Assembly (NCBI RefSeq): GCF_008923245.1
Contig: NZ_WBOS01000021.1
Location: forward strand, 1 to 63,077
Source of the DNA: Cytobacillus depressus
Lineage (GTDB): Bacteria > Bacillota > Bacilli > Bacillales > Cytobacillaceae
Reading direction: 5' to 3'
Length of the DNA: 63,077 nt
Positions 33,035 through 41,704 of this stretch are shown here, one piece after another. The notes beneath the pieces were generated by a model that made no database searches, was not told the origin of the DNA, and was given only the letters and a program-made list of their open reading frames with translations. Both the position numbers and the translations under genes were made by a program. Each line of letters begins with the position of its first letter. Within the stretch, counting starts at the first letter, position 1.

Positions 33035-34486
33035 TTGTCAAATACATCATCATCGAACCCAACTCAATTGAGGAGAACACTGAAAGCTCGCCACCTGACA
33101 ATGATTTCTCTCGGAGGATCAATCGGGACAGGCATATTTTTAGCAAGTGGCGGAGCCATTCATACAGCAGGGCCTGGTGGCGCTTTACTTGCCTATTTTG
33201 CAATCGCCATAATGGTCTATTTCCTCATGACAAGCCTTGCTGAAATGGCGGCATATATGCCAGTAGCTGGATCATTCAAAGTATATGCAACAAAATTCGT
33301 TGATCCCGCATTCGGCTTTGCCATTGGATGGAACTATTGGTATAACTGGGCCATTACGATTGCGGCTGAGCTCGCCGCCGTTGTATTGATTATGAAGTTC
33401 TGGTTTCCTGACAGTCCTTCATTTATTTGGAGCGGTATTGCCCTCTTGCTTATGTTCGGCTTCAATTATTTGTCGGTCAAAGGATTTGGTGAGGCAGAGT
33501 TCTGGTTTGCCCTTATTAAAATTATCACTGTTATCATCTTTATCATCACTGGATTTTTTATGATTTTTGGGATTATGAATGGTGAAGCAATTGGCCTGAC
33601 AAATTTCACCATTGGAGATGCTCCATTTAGCGGCGGATTCTTTGCGATATTAGGGGTATTTATGGCGGCCGGCTTCTCTTTTCAAGGTACAGAATTACTT
33701 GGGGTTGCAGCTGGAGAAAGTGAAAATCCCGAAAAATCAATTCCAAAGGCGATTAACACCGTTTTTTGGCGAATTCTTCTGTTCTATATTTTTGCCATCT
33801 TTGTCATCGGAGCGATTATTCCTTATACAGATGAACGGTTATTAAGTGAAGCTGTATCTGTGAGTCCCTTCACACTCGTTTTTGAAAGGGCCGGACTCGC
33901 TTTCGCTGCTTCTGTTATGAATGCAGTAATTTTAACAGCCGTATTATCTGCTGGTAATTCCGGAATGTACGCCTCAACAAGAATGCTTTGGAATCTAGCA
34001 CGAGAAGGGAATGCCCCCAAATTTTTAGGAAAGTTAAATAAAAGAGGCGTGCCCGTCAATGCATTAATTGTCACAGCCGTAATTGGCTCTTTTGCGTTTT
34101 TATCTACTTTCTTCGGGGATGGACAAGTGTATATTTGGCTATTAAACGCCTCTGGTATGGCTGGGTTTATCACGTGGCTTGGAATCGCCATCAGTCATTA
34201 CCGTTTCCGCAGGGCTTATCTTGCTCAAGGCGGCGACCTCAATAAACTTCCATATCGGGCTAAATTATTTCCATTTGGTCCGTTATTCGCTTTAGTTCTA
34301 TGTACGATTATTATTATCGGACAAAATTTTCAGGCCATTACCAATGGGCACATCGATTGGCAAGGTTTATTCGCTGCCTATATCGGGATCCCACTTTTCC
34401 TAATCGTTTGGCTCGGTTATAAAATGAAACACAAAACGAAGCTTGTTCCTTTGAAGGACTGTGATTTTGAAAAAATGGATAGCTAA
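33035..34486 (+). CDS. lysP: Lysine-specific permease (APC family)
   Basis: A 483-residue amino-acid permease with about 12 membrane helices. The first helix holds the APC signature GGSIGTGIFLASG, and GFSFQGTELLGVAAGESENP is shared with the LysP/gamma-aminobutyrate branch. The lysine riboswitch directly upstream makes lysine the likely substrate. The start is a TTG at 33035, with GGGAG 9 bases upstream; no better start lies inside. The gene ends in front of a MITE-like element and a terminator. It is a separate transcription unit, convergent with the his operon. Confidence 0.9.
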   Translation: MSNTSSSNPTQLRRTLKARHLTMISLGGSIGTGIFLASGGAIHTAGPGGALLAYFAIAIMVYFLMTSLAEMAAYMPVAGSFKVYATKFVDPAFGFAIGWNYWYNWAITIAAELAAVVLIMKFWFPDSPSFIWSGIALLLMFGFNYLSVKGFGEAEFWFALIKIITVIIFIITGFFMIFGIMNGEAIGLTNFTIGDAPFSGGFFAILGVFMAAGFSFQGTELLGVAAGESENPEKSIPKAINTVFWRILLFYIFAIFVIGAIIPYTDERLLSEAVSVSPFTLVFERAGLAFAASVMNAVILTAVLSAGNSGMYASTRMLWNLAREGNAPKFLGKLNKRGVPVNALIVTAVIGSFAFLSTFFGDGQVYIWLLNASGMAGFITWLGIAISHYRFRRAYLAQGGDLNKLPYRAKLFPFGPLFALVLCTIIIIGQNFQAITNGHIDWQGLFAAYIGIPLFLIVWLGYKMKHKTKLVPLKDCDFEKMDS

Positions 34487-34500
34487 AGTTTTAAGAGGAA

Positions 34501-34643
34501 GTTCAAAAAGTCCGGGAAAAATAGCTGTCGAATTTCTTCGTCAGCTTGCTGCTCCGCTCCTCACGTATTAAAAGCATACGCTCCGGTGCTCGCAGACTGC
34601 GCTTCCTCGAACTTCTCGGCTCTTTTTGTCCTCCTTTTTGAAC
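34501..34643. mobile_element. MITE-like element, 143 bp, copy 1
   Basis: Bounded by the inverted ends GTTCAAAAAG and CTTTTTGAAC. It encodes nothing. It is the same length as, and very similar to, the inverted copy at 39428-39570, and the similarity runs a few bases past both ends (TAAGAGG side and GTGTGT side). It begins 14 bases after the lysP stop codon. A central hairpin ATACGT/ACGTAT type is present. Confidence 0.8.
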
Positions 34644-34652
34644 ACACACTTT

Positions 34653-34695
34653 AAGGTCGATTCATTGGATTTTTGAATGAATCGACCTTTTTTTT
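34653..34695. terminator. Terminator between lysP and hisI
   Basis: AAGGTCGATTCATT pairs perfectly with AATGAATCGACCTT, followed by a long T run on the plus strand. Confidence 0.85.
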
Positions 34696-34770
34696 GCAAG
34701 AGCTATGTTTTTGATTGTCCCAAAAGAACACACCATTTACGAATTCCGAAAAACAGTATGTGAGTAACCT

Positions 34771-35412
34771 TTATTCAGCTGCTTTCTTCTCATTCCTCTT
34801 ATTCAGTACGCTTAACACTTCTTTAAATGGCAGGTCTTGCTCTCTAAGCAGAACGAGTAAATGATAAATCAAGTCTGCCGCTTCCCATTTAAGCTCTTCT
34901 TTGTCGCGGTTTTTCGCAGCGATGATCACTTCGGATGCTTCTTCGCCGACCTTTTTCAAAATTTTGTCGACGCCTTTTTCGAATAAATAGGTTGTGTAGG
35001 CTCCTTCAGGTCGTTCTGCTTCGCGCATTCTAATAAGATTTTCAAGAGACAAAAGAATGCTATAGTCGGACAGGCTTCCGGAAATTCCGTCTGACTGATA
35101 TAGACTTTCTTCAAAGCAGCTGACTGTCCCGTTATGGCAGGCTGGTCCCTTAGGATCAACGAGCACGACAATGGCATCCTTGTCACAGTCGAATTTCATT
35201 TCTACAATTCGCTGTGTGTTTCCGCTCGTTGCCCCTTTATGCCAAAGCTCTTGCCTTGAGCGGCTGAAAAACCAAGTCTCGCCTGACTCCAGCGATTTTT
35301 CTAGGGATTCCCGATTCATATAGGCTAGTGTTAGGACTTCTTTCGTTGTCGCATCCTGAACAATTGCCGGGATGAGGCCTTTTTCATCAAATGTCAATTC
35401 TGCGATATTCAT
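34771..35412 (-). CDS. hisI: Bifunctional phosphoribosyl-AMP cyclohydrolase / phosphoribosyl-ATP pyrophosphatase
   Basis: A 213-residue HisI-HisE fusion that carries out steps two and three of histidine synthesis. Residues about 1-110 are the cyclohydrolase with LTLAYMNRESLEKS, the SRSRQELWHKG site and the zinc-binding DCDKDAIV and ACHNG region. Residues about 118-205 are the pyrophosphatase with the all-alpha EKGVDKILKKVGEEASEV and WEAADLIYHL metal-binding motifs. Its start overlaps the hisF stop by 4 bases. Last gene of the operon. Confidence 0.96.
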   Translation of the reverse strand: MNIAELTFDEKGLIPAIVQDATTKEVLTLAYMNRESLEKSLESGETWFFSRSRQELWHKGATSGNTQRIVEMKFDCDKDAIVVLVDPKGPACHNGTVSCFEESLYQSDGISGSLSDYSILLSLENLIRMREAERPEGAYTTYLFEKGVDKILKKVGEEASEVIIAAKNRDKEELKWEAADLIYHLLVLLREQDLPFKEVLSVLNKRNEKKAAE

Positions 35413-36167
35413 CGGACAGGCACCCCTTTTTCCTTTAAATAACTCTTCACTTCAGCAACAGATGTTTCTTTATAGTGGAAAATGGAAGCGGCTAAGGCGG
35501 CATCGGCTTTCGCTTTCATAAAAGCTTCGGCAAAATGTTCAGCATTCCCTGCCCCTCCAGAAGCAATAACCGGAACCGATACTGCTTCACTAACAGCTTT
35601 TGTTAAAGCAATATCAAAGCCATTTTTCTCCCCATCTGAATCCATGCTTGTGAGCAAAATTTCCCCTGCACCAAGCTTCGTCACTTCTTTCGCCCACTCA
35701 ATGACTTCCCAATGAGATGGTGTTCGGCCACCATGAGTGTAAACACGCCATGATTCAAGCCCCTGATCATACTTCGCATCGATCGCAACAACGATGCATT
35801 GGGAACCGAAAAACTCGGCCCCTTCCTTAATCAAACCCGGATTGTTTACAGCAGCCGTATTAAGGGAAACCTTATCGGCACCTGCCCGCAAAATTCTTTT
35901 CATATCTTCGAGTGAGTTAATCCCTCCGCCAACCGTAAACGGAATTGCTAACTCAGAAGCTACCGCCTTCACAACCTCGGTCATCGTTTTACGCCCTTCA
36001 ACGGATGCTGAAATATCAAGGAAAACGAGCTCATCAGCCCCCTGCTCATCATAAAAACGAGCTAGCTCAACAGGATCTCCCGCATCACGAAGCTGCACAA
36101 ATTGTATGCCTTTGACGACCCGCCCTTCTTTTACATCCAGGCACGGAATAATTCTCTTTGTCAGCAT
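35409..36167 (-). CDS. hisF: Imidazole glycerol phosphate synthase, cyclase subunit
   Basis: A 252-residue TIM barrel that, with HisH, converts PRFAR and ammonia to imidazole glycerol phosphate and AICAR. The start IIPCLDVKEGRVVKG holds the catalytic Asp11-type residue; the second catalytic Asp lies in LLTSMDSDGEKNGFD; phosphate loops are FTVGGGI and VIASGGAGN. It follows hisA by 1 bp and overlaps hisI by 4 bases, so the last genes are tightly coupled. Confidence 0.97.
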   Translation of the reverse strand: MLTKRIIPCLDVKEGRVVKGIQFVQLRDAGDPVELARFYDEQGADELVFLDISASVEGRKTMTEVVKAVASELAIPFTVGGGINSLEDMKRILRAGADKVSLNTAAVNNPGLIKEGAEFFGSQCIVVAIDAKYDQGLESWRVYTHGGRTPSHWEVIEWAKEVTKLGAGEILLTSMDSDGEKNGFDIALTKAVSEAVSVPVIASGGAGNAEHFAEAFMKAKADAALAASIFHYKETSVAEVKSYLKEKGVPVR

Positions 36168-36168
36168 G

Positions 36169-36897
36169 TCACTTCACCTCTCCCAACGCTTCCTTTACTG
36201 TAAAGCGCCCTTCATAGATGGCTTTTCCAATGATAACCCCTGTTACACCATCCACATAAAACTCTTTTAAACTAGTTAAATCCGCTAGCTCGCTAACTCC
36301 TCCCGATGCGATAACACTCTTTCTGGTTTCTTCTGCAAGCTGTCTAACTGCATCTATATTCGGACCGGAAAGCATGCCATCTGTTGCAATATCGGTAAAA
36401 ATAAACGTCTCTGCTCCCGCATCAGCAAAGCGTTTACCTAGCTCAACCGCCTTAACTTCAGAAGTGTTCAACCAGCCATGTGTTGCCACATAGCCATTTT
36501 TCGCATCCAATCCGACAGCGATTTTGCTCCCATATTTACGGATCATTTCGGTAGCGAAATCTGGTTTTGATACCGCGATACTGCCGATGATGACACGGGA
36601 AATGCCATTTTCCAAATAATGAGCGATATCTTCTTCAGTTCGGATGCCGCCGCCAATTTGAATTTGCGCCTTCAGCTCTTTCGCCGCTTGAATAACAGAC
36701 GCATCATTGACTCTTTTTCCATCCTTGGCGCCATCAAGATCAACCATATGGATCCAGCTTGCCCCTTCATCCGCGAATTTTTTCGCCATCTCAAAAGGAG
36801 AATCCCCGTATATTGTTTCTTGATTATAGTCCCCTTGCAGAAGGCGGACACATTTGCCGCCTCGCATATCAATTGCTGGATAAATAGTAAAGCTCAT
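36169..36897 (-). CDS. hisA: ProFAR isomerase
   Basis: A 242-residue half-barrel relative of HisF that isomerises ProFAR to PRFAR. It begins FTIYPAIDMRGGKCVRL with the catalytic Asp; IQIGGGIR is the first phosphate loop, FIFTDIATDGMLSGPN holds the second catalytic Asp, and VIASGGVSE is the second phosphate loop. The ATG at 36897 overlaps the hisH stop by 4 bases (ATGA); an in-frame Met seven codons earlier lies within hisH and is less likely. Confidence 0.96.
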   Translation of the reverse strand: MSFTIYPAIDMRGGKCVRLLQGDYNQETIYGDSPFEMAKKFADEGASWIHMVDLDGAKDGKRVNDASVIQAAKELKAQIQIGGGIRTEEDIAHYLENGISRVIIGSIAVSKPDFATEMIRKYGSKIAVGLDAKNGYVATHGWLNTSEVKAVELGKRFADAGAETFIFTDIATDGMLSGPNIDAVRQLAEETRKSVIASGGVSELADLTSLKEFYVDGVTGVIIGKAIYEGRFTVKEALGEVK

Positions 36898-37532
36898 TTT
36901 CCGGTCATCCTTTCCCATACAAGTCCAGTAAAATTACTTAATAGTTCCATGCCTAACTGTCCACTTTTTTCCGGATGGAATTGCATCCCAAATATATTTT
37001 CCCTGCCGACAACAGCTGGGACCGCTACATCATAGCTGCTTTCCGCAATAACGATACTCCTATCAGCTGTATCTACATAATAAGAGTGAACAAAATAAGC
37101 ATAATTTTCTCGCACCGATTGAAGAATCGGGGACGGTTGAACAAATGAAAGGCGATTCCAGCCCATGTGCGGAACTTTATAAGGCACTCCAGCTCCTGAA
37201 ATTCCTGAAAATCTCCTCACAGAACCCGGAAGCAAAGACAGCCCCTTCGTCCACCCGTTCTCTTCACTTTCTGCAAATAATAGCTGCATTCCTAAACAAA
37301 TCCCAAGCAGTGGTTTTCCATGCTGAACATACTCTTTAATCATGCTCGATAAATCTAATTGCTCCAACAGCTCCATCGCATCTTTAAACGACCCGACACC
37401 AGGGAGAATGAGTCCACTTGCCCTCAGCAGCTCTTCTCTTTTACTTGAAATAAAGTACGGAGTGTCCAATCGTTCAAGCGCTTTGCTGACGCTGAAAAGA
37501 TTCCCCATTCCGTAATCAATGATTCCGATCAT
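36894..37532 (-). CDS. hisH: Imidazole glycerol phosphate synthase, glutaminase subunit
   Basis: A 212-residue class I glutamine amidotransferase that feeds ammonia to HisF. The nucleophile Cys is in LLGICLGMQLLF near residue 80, and the His/Glu pair is in FGMQFHPEKSG near residue 189. The oxyanion PGVGSF stretch is also present. It follows hisB with no gap and overlaps hisA by 4 bases. Confidence 0.96.
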   Translation of the reverse strand: MIGIIDYGMGNLFSVSKALERLDTPYFISSKREELLRASGLILPGVGSFKDAMELLEQLDLSSMIKEYVQHGKPLLGICLGMQLLFAESEENGWTKGLSLLPGSVRRFSGISGAGVPYKVPHMGWNRLSFVQPSPILQSVRENYAYFVHSYYVDTADRSIVIAESSYDVAVPAVVGRENIFGMQFHPEKSGQLGMELLSNFTGLVWERMTGK

Positions 37533-38120
37533 TTACAACAGCCCTTTCGTAGATGGCACTCCTTTAATGTTAGGGGCGATTGTTGTTGCTTCATTTAAGG
37601 CACGTCCTAATGCTTTAAAAATGGCTTCAATAATATGGTGAGTATTTTGTCCGTAGTGGACAATCACATGCAGATTCATCCTTGCTTCCAAGGCAAGCTT
37701 CCATAAAAATTCATGGACAAGCTCTGTATCAAATGTGCCCACTTTTTGGCTTGGAAACTCCGCTCTAATTTCAAGGTGAGGGCGATTGCTTAAATCAACT
37801 ACAACCTGTGCCAGCGCCTCATCCATCGGAACAAACGCATTTCCATAGCGCTTTATCCCTTTTTTATCGCCAAGCGCTTCTCGTAAAACTTGTCCAAGAC
37901 AAATCCCAATATCCTCGGTTGTATGGTGATCATCCACCTCAATATCACCCCTTGCAGCGACCGTTAAATCAAATTGCCCATGTTTCGTAAACAAGTCAAG
38001 CATATGGGTTAAAAACGGGACACCCGTTTCCAGCTTGCTCTCCCCTTGCCCGTCAATATTAAAAGCTAAAAAGATGTCCGTTTCATTTGTTCTTCTTTTT
38101 ATTTCTGTTGACCTTGTCAT
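37533..38120 (-). CDS. hisB: Imidazoleglycerol-phosphate dehydratase
   Basis: A 195-residue manganese enzyme, monofunctional as in Bacillus (no phosphatase domain). The family's metal-binding motifs are DDHHTTEDIGI near residue 68 and the later HHIIEAIFKALGRAL, with FLTHMLDLFTKHG between. The start overlaps the hisD stop by 4 bases (ATGA). Confidence 0.97.
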   Translation of the reverse strand: MTRSTEIKRRTNETDIFLAFNIDGQGESKLETGVPFLTHMLDLFTKHGQFDLTVAARGDIEVDDHHTTEDIGICLGQVLREALGDKKGIKRYGNAFVPMDEALAQVVVDLSNRPHLEIRAEFPSQKVGTFDTELVHEFLWKLALEARMNLHVIVHYGQNTHHIIEAIFKALGRALNEATTIAPNIKGVPSTKGLL

Positions 38121-39403
38121 GTTCTTTCCCCCTCGTCCCTCAATCTAATGTCAATTGCCCGCGCATGGGCTTCTAATCCTTCAAGCCGTGCAAATGCAGA
38201 AATTTTCTCTCCGTTTTCTTTTAATGCTTTTTCACTGTAATAAATGATGCTCGATTTTTTCTGAAAATCTTCTACATTGAGCGGACTTGAAAAACGGGCT
38301 GTTCCGTTTGTCGGCAATACGTGGTTCGGTCCGGCAAAATAGTCGCCGACTGGTTCGGGACTAAAACGTCCGAGAAAAATGGCTCCAGCATGTTTTATTT
38401 TCCCTAAAAGCTCGAGCGGATTTTCCGTCATGATTTCTAAATGCTCTGGTGCAAGACTATTAATGGTGTTAATAGCTTCCTCCATCGTATCCGTCACATA
38501 AATGGCCCCGAAATTTTCAATGGATTGGGAAGCAATTTCCCGGCGCGGGAGCTCAGTCAATTGCTTCTCAACTTCAGACGCCACAGCTGCTGCCAACGCT
38601 TCAGACGGCGTAACAAGAACGCTGCAGGCAAAAACATCATGTTCCGCCTGTGATAATAAATCAGCCGCCACTTCAGCCGGTTTTGCCATATCATCCGCGA
38701 TAATCGCAATTTCACTCGGACCGGCAATCATGTCAATATCAACATCTCCAAAAACCTCTCGCTTCGCTAAAGCGACAAAAATATTTCCCGGACCTGTGAT
38801 TTTATCGACAGGAGCAATCGTTTCGGTTCCATATGCCAATGCCGCAATCGCTTGGGCACCGCCGACTTTATAAATTTCTTCTGCCCCTGCCTCCTGAGCA
38901 GCTACAAGAACAGCTGGAGGAAGCTTCCCTGTTTTTTTATCAGGTGGGGATGTGATAACAATCCGGGTAACTCCCGCCACTTTTGCAGGTAGCACATTCA
39001 TGAGCACAGATGAAGGATAAGCCGCTGTCCCGCCAGGCACATATAGACCGACTGAATCAAGCGGGGTCACCTTTTGGCCAAGCATCGTTCCATTTTCATC
39101 GGTTGTCATCCAAGAAGGGCGCAGCTGTTTTTCATGAAAGGAGCGTATATTAGCCGCCGCCTCGCGGATAATCGCCAGAATCTCTTCATCGATTTCTTCA
39201 TAAGCTTCCCATTTTTCTTCTTCCGTAACAGCGATATTTGCTAATGAAATCCCGTCGAATTTTTCCGTAAAGTCCTTTAATGCTTGATCCCCATCCTCGC
39301 GAACCTTTGCAATAATCCCCTTTACAATCGCCCGCTGTTCCTCTGTTCCGCTATCGACAGACCTTTTGATGGAGATTTCATCTGTTATTTTCAAAATCCT
39401 CAT
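38117..39403 (-). CDS. hisD: Histidinol dehydrogenase
   Basis: A 428-residue zinc enzyme for the last two steps of histidine synthesis, oxidising histidinol to histidine with NAD. Signature stretches are GLYVPGGTAAYPSSVLMN, the KITGPGNIFVALAK and GPSEIAIIAD region, and the catalytic LAPEHLEIM and AGPNHVLPTNG segments. The start at 39403 (MRILKITDE) matches homologues; the in-frame Met 14 codons earlier falls close to a MITE-like element. That element sits between hisG and this gene. Confidence 0.96.
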   Translation of the reverse strand: MRILKITDEISIKRSVDSGTEEQRAIVKGIIAKVREDGDQALKDFTEKFDGISLANIAVTEEEKWEAYEEIDEEILAIIREAAANIRSFHEKQLRPSWMTTDENGTMLGQKVTPLDSVGLYVPGGTAAYPSSVLMNVLPAKVAGVTRIVITSPPDKKTGKLPPAVLVAAQEAGAEEIYKVGGAQAIAALAYGTETIAPVDKITGPGNIFVALAKREVFGDVDIDMIAGPSEIAIIADDMAKPAEVAADLLSQAEHDVFACSVLVTPSEALAAAVASEVEKQLTELPRREIASQSIENFGAIYVTDTMEEAINTINSLAPEHLEIMTENPLELLGKIKHAGAIFLGRFSPEPVGDYFAGPNHVLPTNGTARFSSPLNVEDFQKKSSIIYYSEKALKENGEKISAFARLEGLEAHARAIDIRLRDEGERT

Positions 39404-39427
39404 TTGCTTCAACTCCTTATAATGTGT

Positions 39428-39570
39428 GTTCAAAAAGGAGGACAAAAAGAGCCGAGGAGTTCAAGGAAGTGCAGCCTTCGAGCACCGGAACGTATGCTTT
39501 TAATACGTGAGGAGCGGAGAAGCAAGCTGACGCCGAAATTCGACAGCTATTTTTCCCGAACTTTTTGAAC
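39428..39570. mobile_element. MITE-like element, 143 bp, copy 2, inside the his operon
   Basis: Bounded by GTTCAAAAAG and CTTTTTGAAC, and oriented opposite to copy 1. It fills the gap between hisG and hisD. Its flanking TAAGAGG end supplies the hisG stop codon (TAA at 39579-39577). No coding capacity. The central hairpin is ACGTAT-N7-ATACGT. Confidence 0.82.
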
Positions 39571-39576
39571 ATCCTC

Positions 39577-40224
39577 TTATAGGGTCTCAAAGCTTTGCAA
39601 TCTCTTCACTTCACTTAAACGCTCAACAAGCTCACTGATTCGTTCATCCTTCATGCGAAAGCTAGCCGGATTGACAATCAATCTTGACGTAATATCAACG
39701 ATTCGCTCGTATTCAACTAATCCGTTTTCTTTCAAAGTTCTCCCCGTCGAAACAATATCGACAATCCGATCAGCAAGACCAATTAAAGGGGCAAGCTCAA
39801 TCGAGCCATTTAATTTAATTATTTCGACCTGCTCCCCTTGTTCCCGGAAATAGGCTGCCGCTACGTTCGGATATTTTGTCGCCACTTTTGGCGCAATAAG
39901 ATTCATTTTCGTATTAGGCAAGCCTGCGACAGCTAGATAACAGGCACTGATTTTCAAATCAAGAAGCTCATAAACGACTCGCTCTTCCTCCAGCATGACA
40001 TCTTTTCCGGCAATGCCAATATCAGCGACGCCATGCTCCACATAGGTAGGAACATCCATTGGCTTTGCAAGAATAAAACGAAAGCTTTCTTCTGGCACAT
40101 CAATGATCAATTTCCTTGAATCATCAAACTCCGGAGGAAGACGGAAGCCAGCCTGGCGGAGAAGTTCTACAGCGTCCTCGAAAATTCTCCCTTTTGGCAT
40201 CGCAATGGTTAAAATATCCTTCAT
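39577..40224 (-). CDS. hisG: ATP phosphoribosyltransferase, short form
   Basis: A 215-residue catalytic subunit for the first step of histidine synthesis, joining ATP and PRPP. This is the short HisG without the C-terminal regulatory domain, so it needs HisZ, encoded immediately upstream and overlapping by 4 bases. Recognisable stretches are TIAMPKGRIFEDAVELL near the start, GIAGKDVMLEE, and the PRPP-binding IVDIVSTGRTLKENGL. The stop codon lies in the end of a MITE-like repeat. Confidence 0.97.
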   Translation of the reverse strand: MKDILTIAMPKGRIFEDAVELLRQAGFRLPPEFDDSRKLIIDVPEESFRFILAKPMDVPTYVEHGVADIGIAGKDVMLEEERVVYELLDLKISACYLAVAGLPNTKMNLIAPKVATKYPNVAAAYFREQGEQVEIIKLNGSIELAPLIGLADRIVDIVSTGRTLKENGLVEYERIVDITSRLIVNPASFRMKDERISELVERLSEVKRLQSFETL

Positions 40225-41405
40225 ATTCCCGTCTCCCTCCCCGCTTTGCCGACTAAAAAGGTGATATCATCATATTGATTTGTGCATTGATCAATATCCT
40301 TCACACCATTTATATCTTGAAGAACAACTCTTTTTCCTGCCCTTCGCTGCTCAGCTGCATATTGAAAGGCTTCCTTCCGCCGTTCCGGGCTAAAAAGAAT
40401 GCAATAGACCGGCACATTTGCTCCCTCTTCCTTGAGTGCTTCTAGCAAGCGGTCAATCCGAATCGCAAAGCCTGTTGCACCTGCTGTCTTGCCGAATTTT
40501 TGCAGCAATAAATCATAGCGGCCGCCACTGGCAATCGGAAAACCAACATTCCCTGCATATACCTCGAAAAGGATCCCCGTATAATAGCTCATATGGCTAA
40601 CGAGCGTTAAGTCAAATTTCACTTTTTCCTCCAGCCCATAGTCAATCATGATTTCAAAAAGCTGCTGCAGCTCCAGAAGATCCTCTCTTCCTGTGTCATT
40701 TTCAAGCAGGCTAAACGCTATTTCGATGATTTCTTCCCCGCCTCTAAGCGCTAAAAAATCAAGGAGCCGCTGCTTATCAATTGAAGAAAGAGCTAAACTT
40801 TTCACATGCTCTCGGTAGCCAACATAGTTTTTCTCATATAAAAATCTAGTTAATGCATCGACTCTCTCCTCTGTTCCCAAAATTTCTAGGAAAAGAGTGC
40901 GGGCAAACCCGATATGGCCAACAGAGAGCTGAAAATCTTCTAATCCTGCTTCCTGTAAAGAACTGATAATTAGTGCAAGTCCTTCTGCATCAGCGCTGAC
41001 CGTATAATCGCCAATACACTCGACGCCAATTTGTTCAAATTCCGCGGGACGTCCGCCCTCTCTTTGCTGGGCGCGAAAAACATTGGCGGTATAGGCGAGC
41101 CGGATGGGCAGATCATTTTTTAACAGTCGCGAAGCTGCCACCCGCGCAATCGGAGCAGTCATATCAGGGCGAAGGACTAATGTATGCCCCTCCTGATCAA
41201 GTAATTTAAATAATTGCTGATCGAGAATAGCTGAAGCTGCCCCCACGGTTTCATAGTATTCTAGTGTGGGAGTTTCAATAAACTGGTAGCCCCAACGCTC
41301 CATTTCCCGTTCAATCGAAGCCCTTACCATTCGCTTGCGATTGAATAAATCTGGGAGTGTGTCTCTCATGCCTAACGGCTTCTCAAACATAAATAAGCGG
41401 CTCAA
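40221..41405 (-). CDS. hisZ: ATP phosphoribosyltransferase regulatory subunit HisZ
   Basis: A 394-residue paralogue of histidyl-tRNA synthetase lacking the anticodon domain; it binds short HisG and gives histidine feedback inhibition. The HisRS-like core has GMRDTLPDLFNRK, the motif 2 type LRPDMTAPIARVAASR and FRAQQREGGRPAEFEQIG. I keep the TTG at 41405, 7 bases after GAGGTG; an internal ATG five codons later lacks a clear site. First gene of the his operon, about 310 bases downstream of the promoter. Confidence 0.94.
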   Translation of the reverse strand: MSRLFMFEKPLGMRDTLPDLFNRKRMVRASIEREMERWGYQFIETPTLEYYETVGAASAILDQQLFKLLDQEGHTLVLRPDMTAPIARVAASRLLKNDLPIRLAYTANVFRAQQREGGRPAEFEQIGVECIGDYTVSADAEGLALIISSLQEAGLEDFQLSVGHIGFARTLFLEILGTEERVDALTRFLYEKNYVGYREHVKSLALSSIDKQRLLDFLALRGGEEIIEIAFSLLENDTGREDLLELQQLFEIMIDYGLEEKVKFDLTLVSHMSYYTGILFEVYAGNVGFPIASGGRYDLLLQKFGKTAGATGFAIRIDRLLEALKEEGANVPVYCILFSPERRKEAFQYAAEQRRAGKRVVLQDINGVKDIDQCTNQYDDITFLVGKAGRETGI

Positions 41406-41460
41406 TTCCGTTCACCTCATACTTTATGGAAAATTTCAAGTTTATTTGATTTTGTAATCT

Positions 41461-41625
41461 TAAAAACGGGTTAAACGACAGATTTAATAGGGTTACGCTG
41501 GTTTGTGTCCTTTAAAATGGTTATAAAGGACAGGTTTTGATGGTTTTCATGTTTTGTGTCCCTAAAAAAAGGGTTAAAAGACAAGTTCGGAAGGTTTCCG
41601 TTAGTTAATGTCCTTTAAATGTCAA
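41461..41625. repeat. Degenerate tandem repeat in the his leader, 51-52-bp period
   Basis: The word TGTCC recurs at 41506, 41557 and 41609 and GGTT/GGGTT blocks recur in step. Read on the minus strand, one unit contains CATGAAAACCATCA, which resembles CATGAAGCCGTCA of the 30256-30577 array. It lies in the untranslated leader between the his promoter and hisZ. Confidence 0.6.
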
Positions 41626-41704
41626 ACTTATTGCATCCTTAAGTTTTTTAGACCTTATATTAATTATATTCACAGAATCCTTTAGTTCGCTAATATGGTA
41701 GCAA

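Noticed and set aside
34501..34643. Insertion sequence with transposase
   Set aside because: Only 143 bp long with no coding capacity; it is a non-autonomous element or relic at most.
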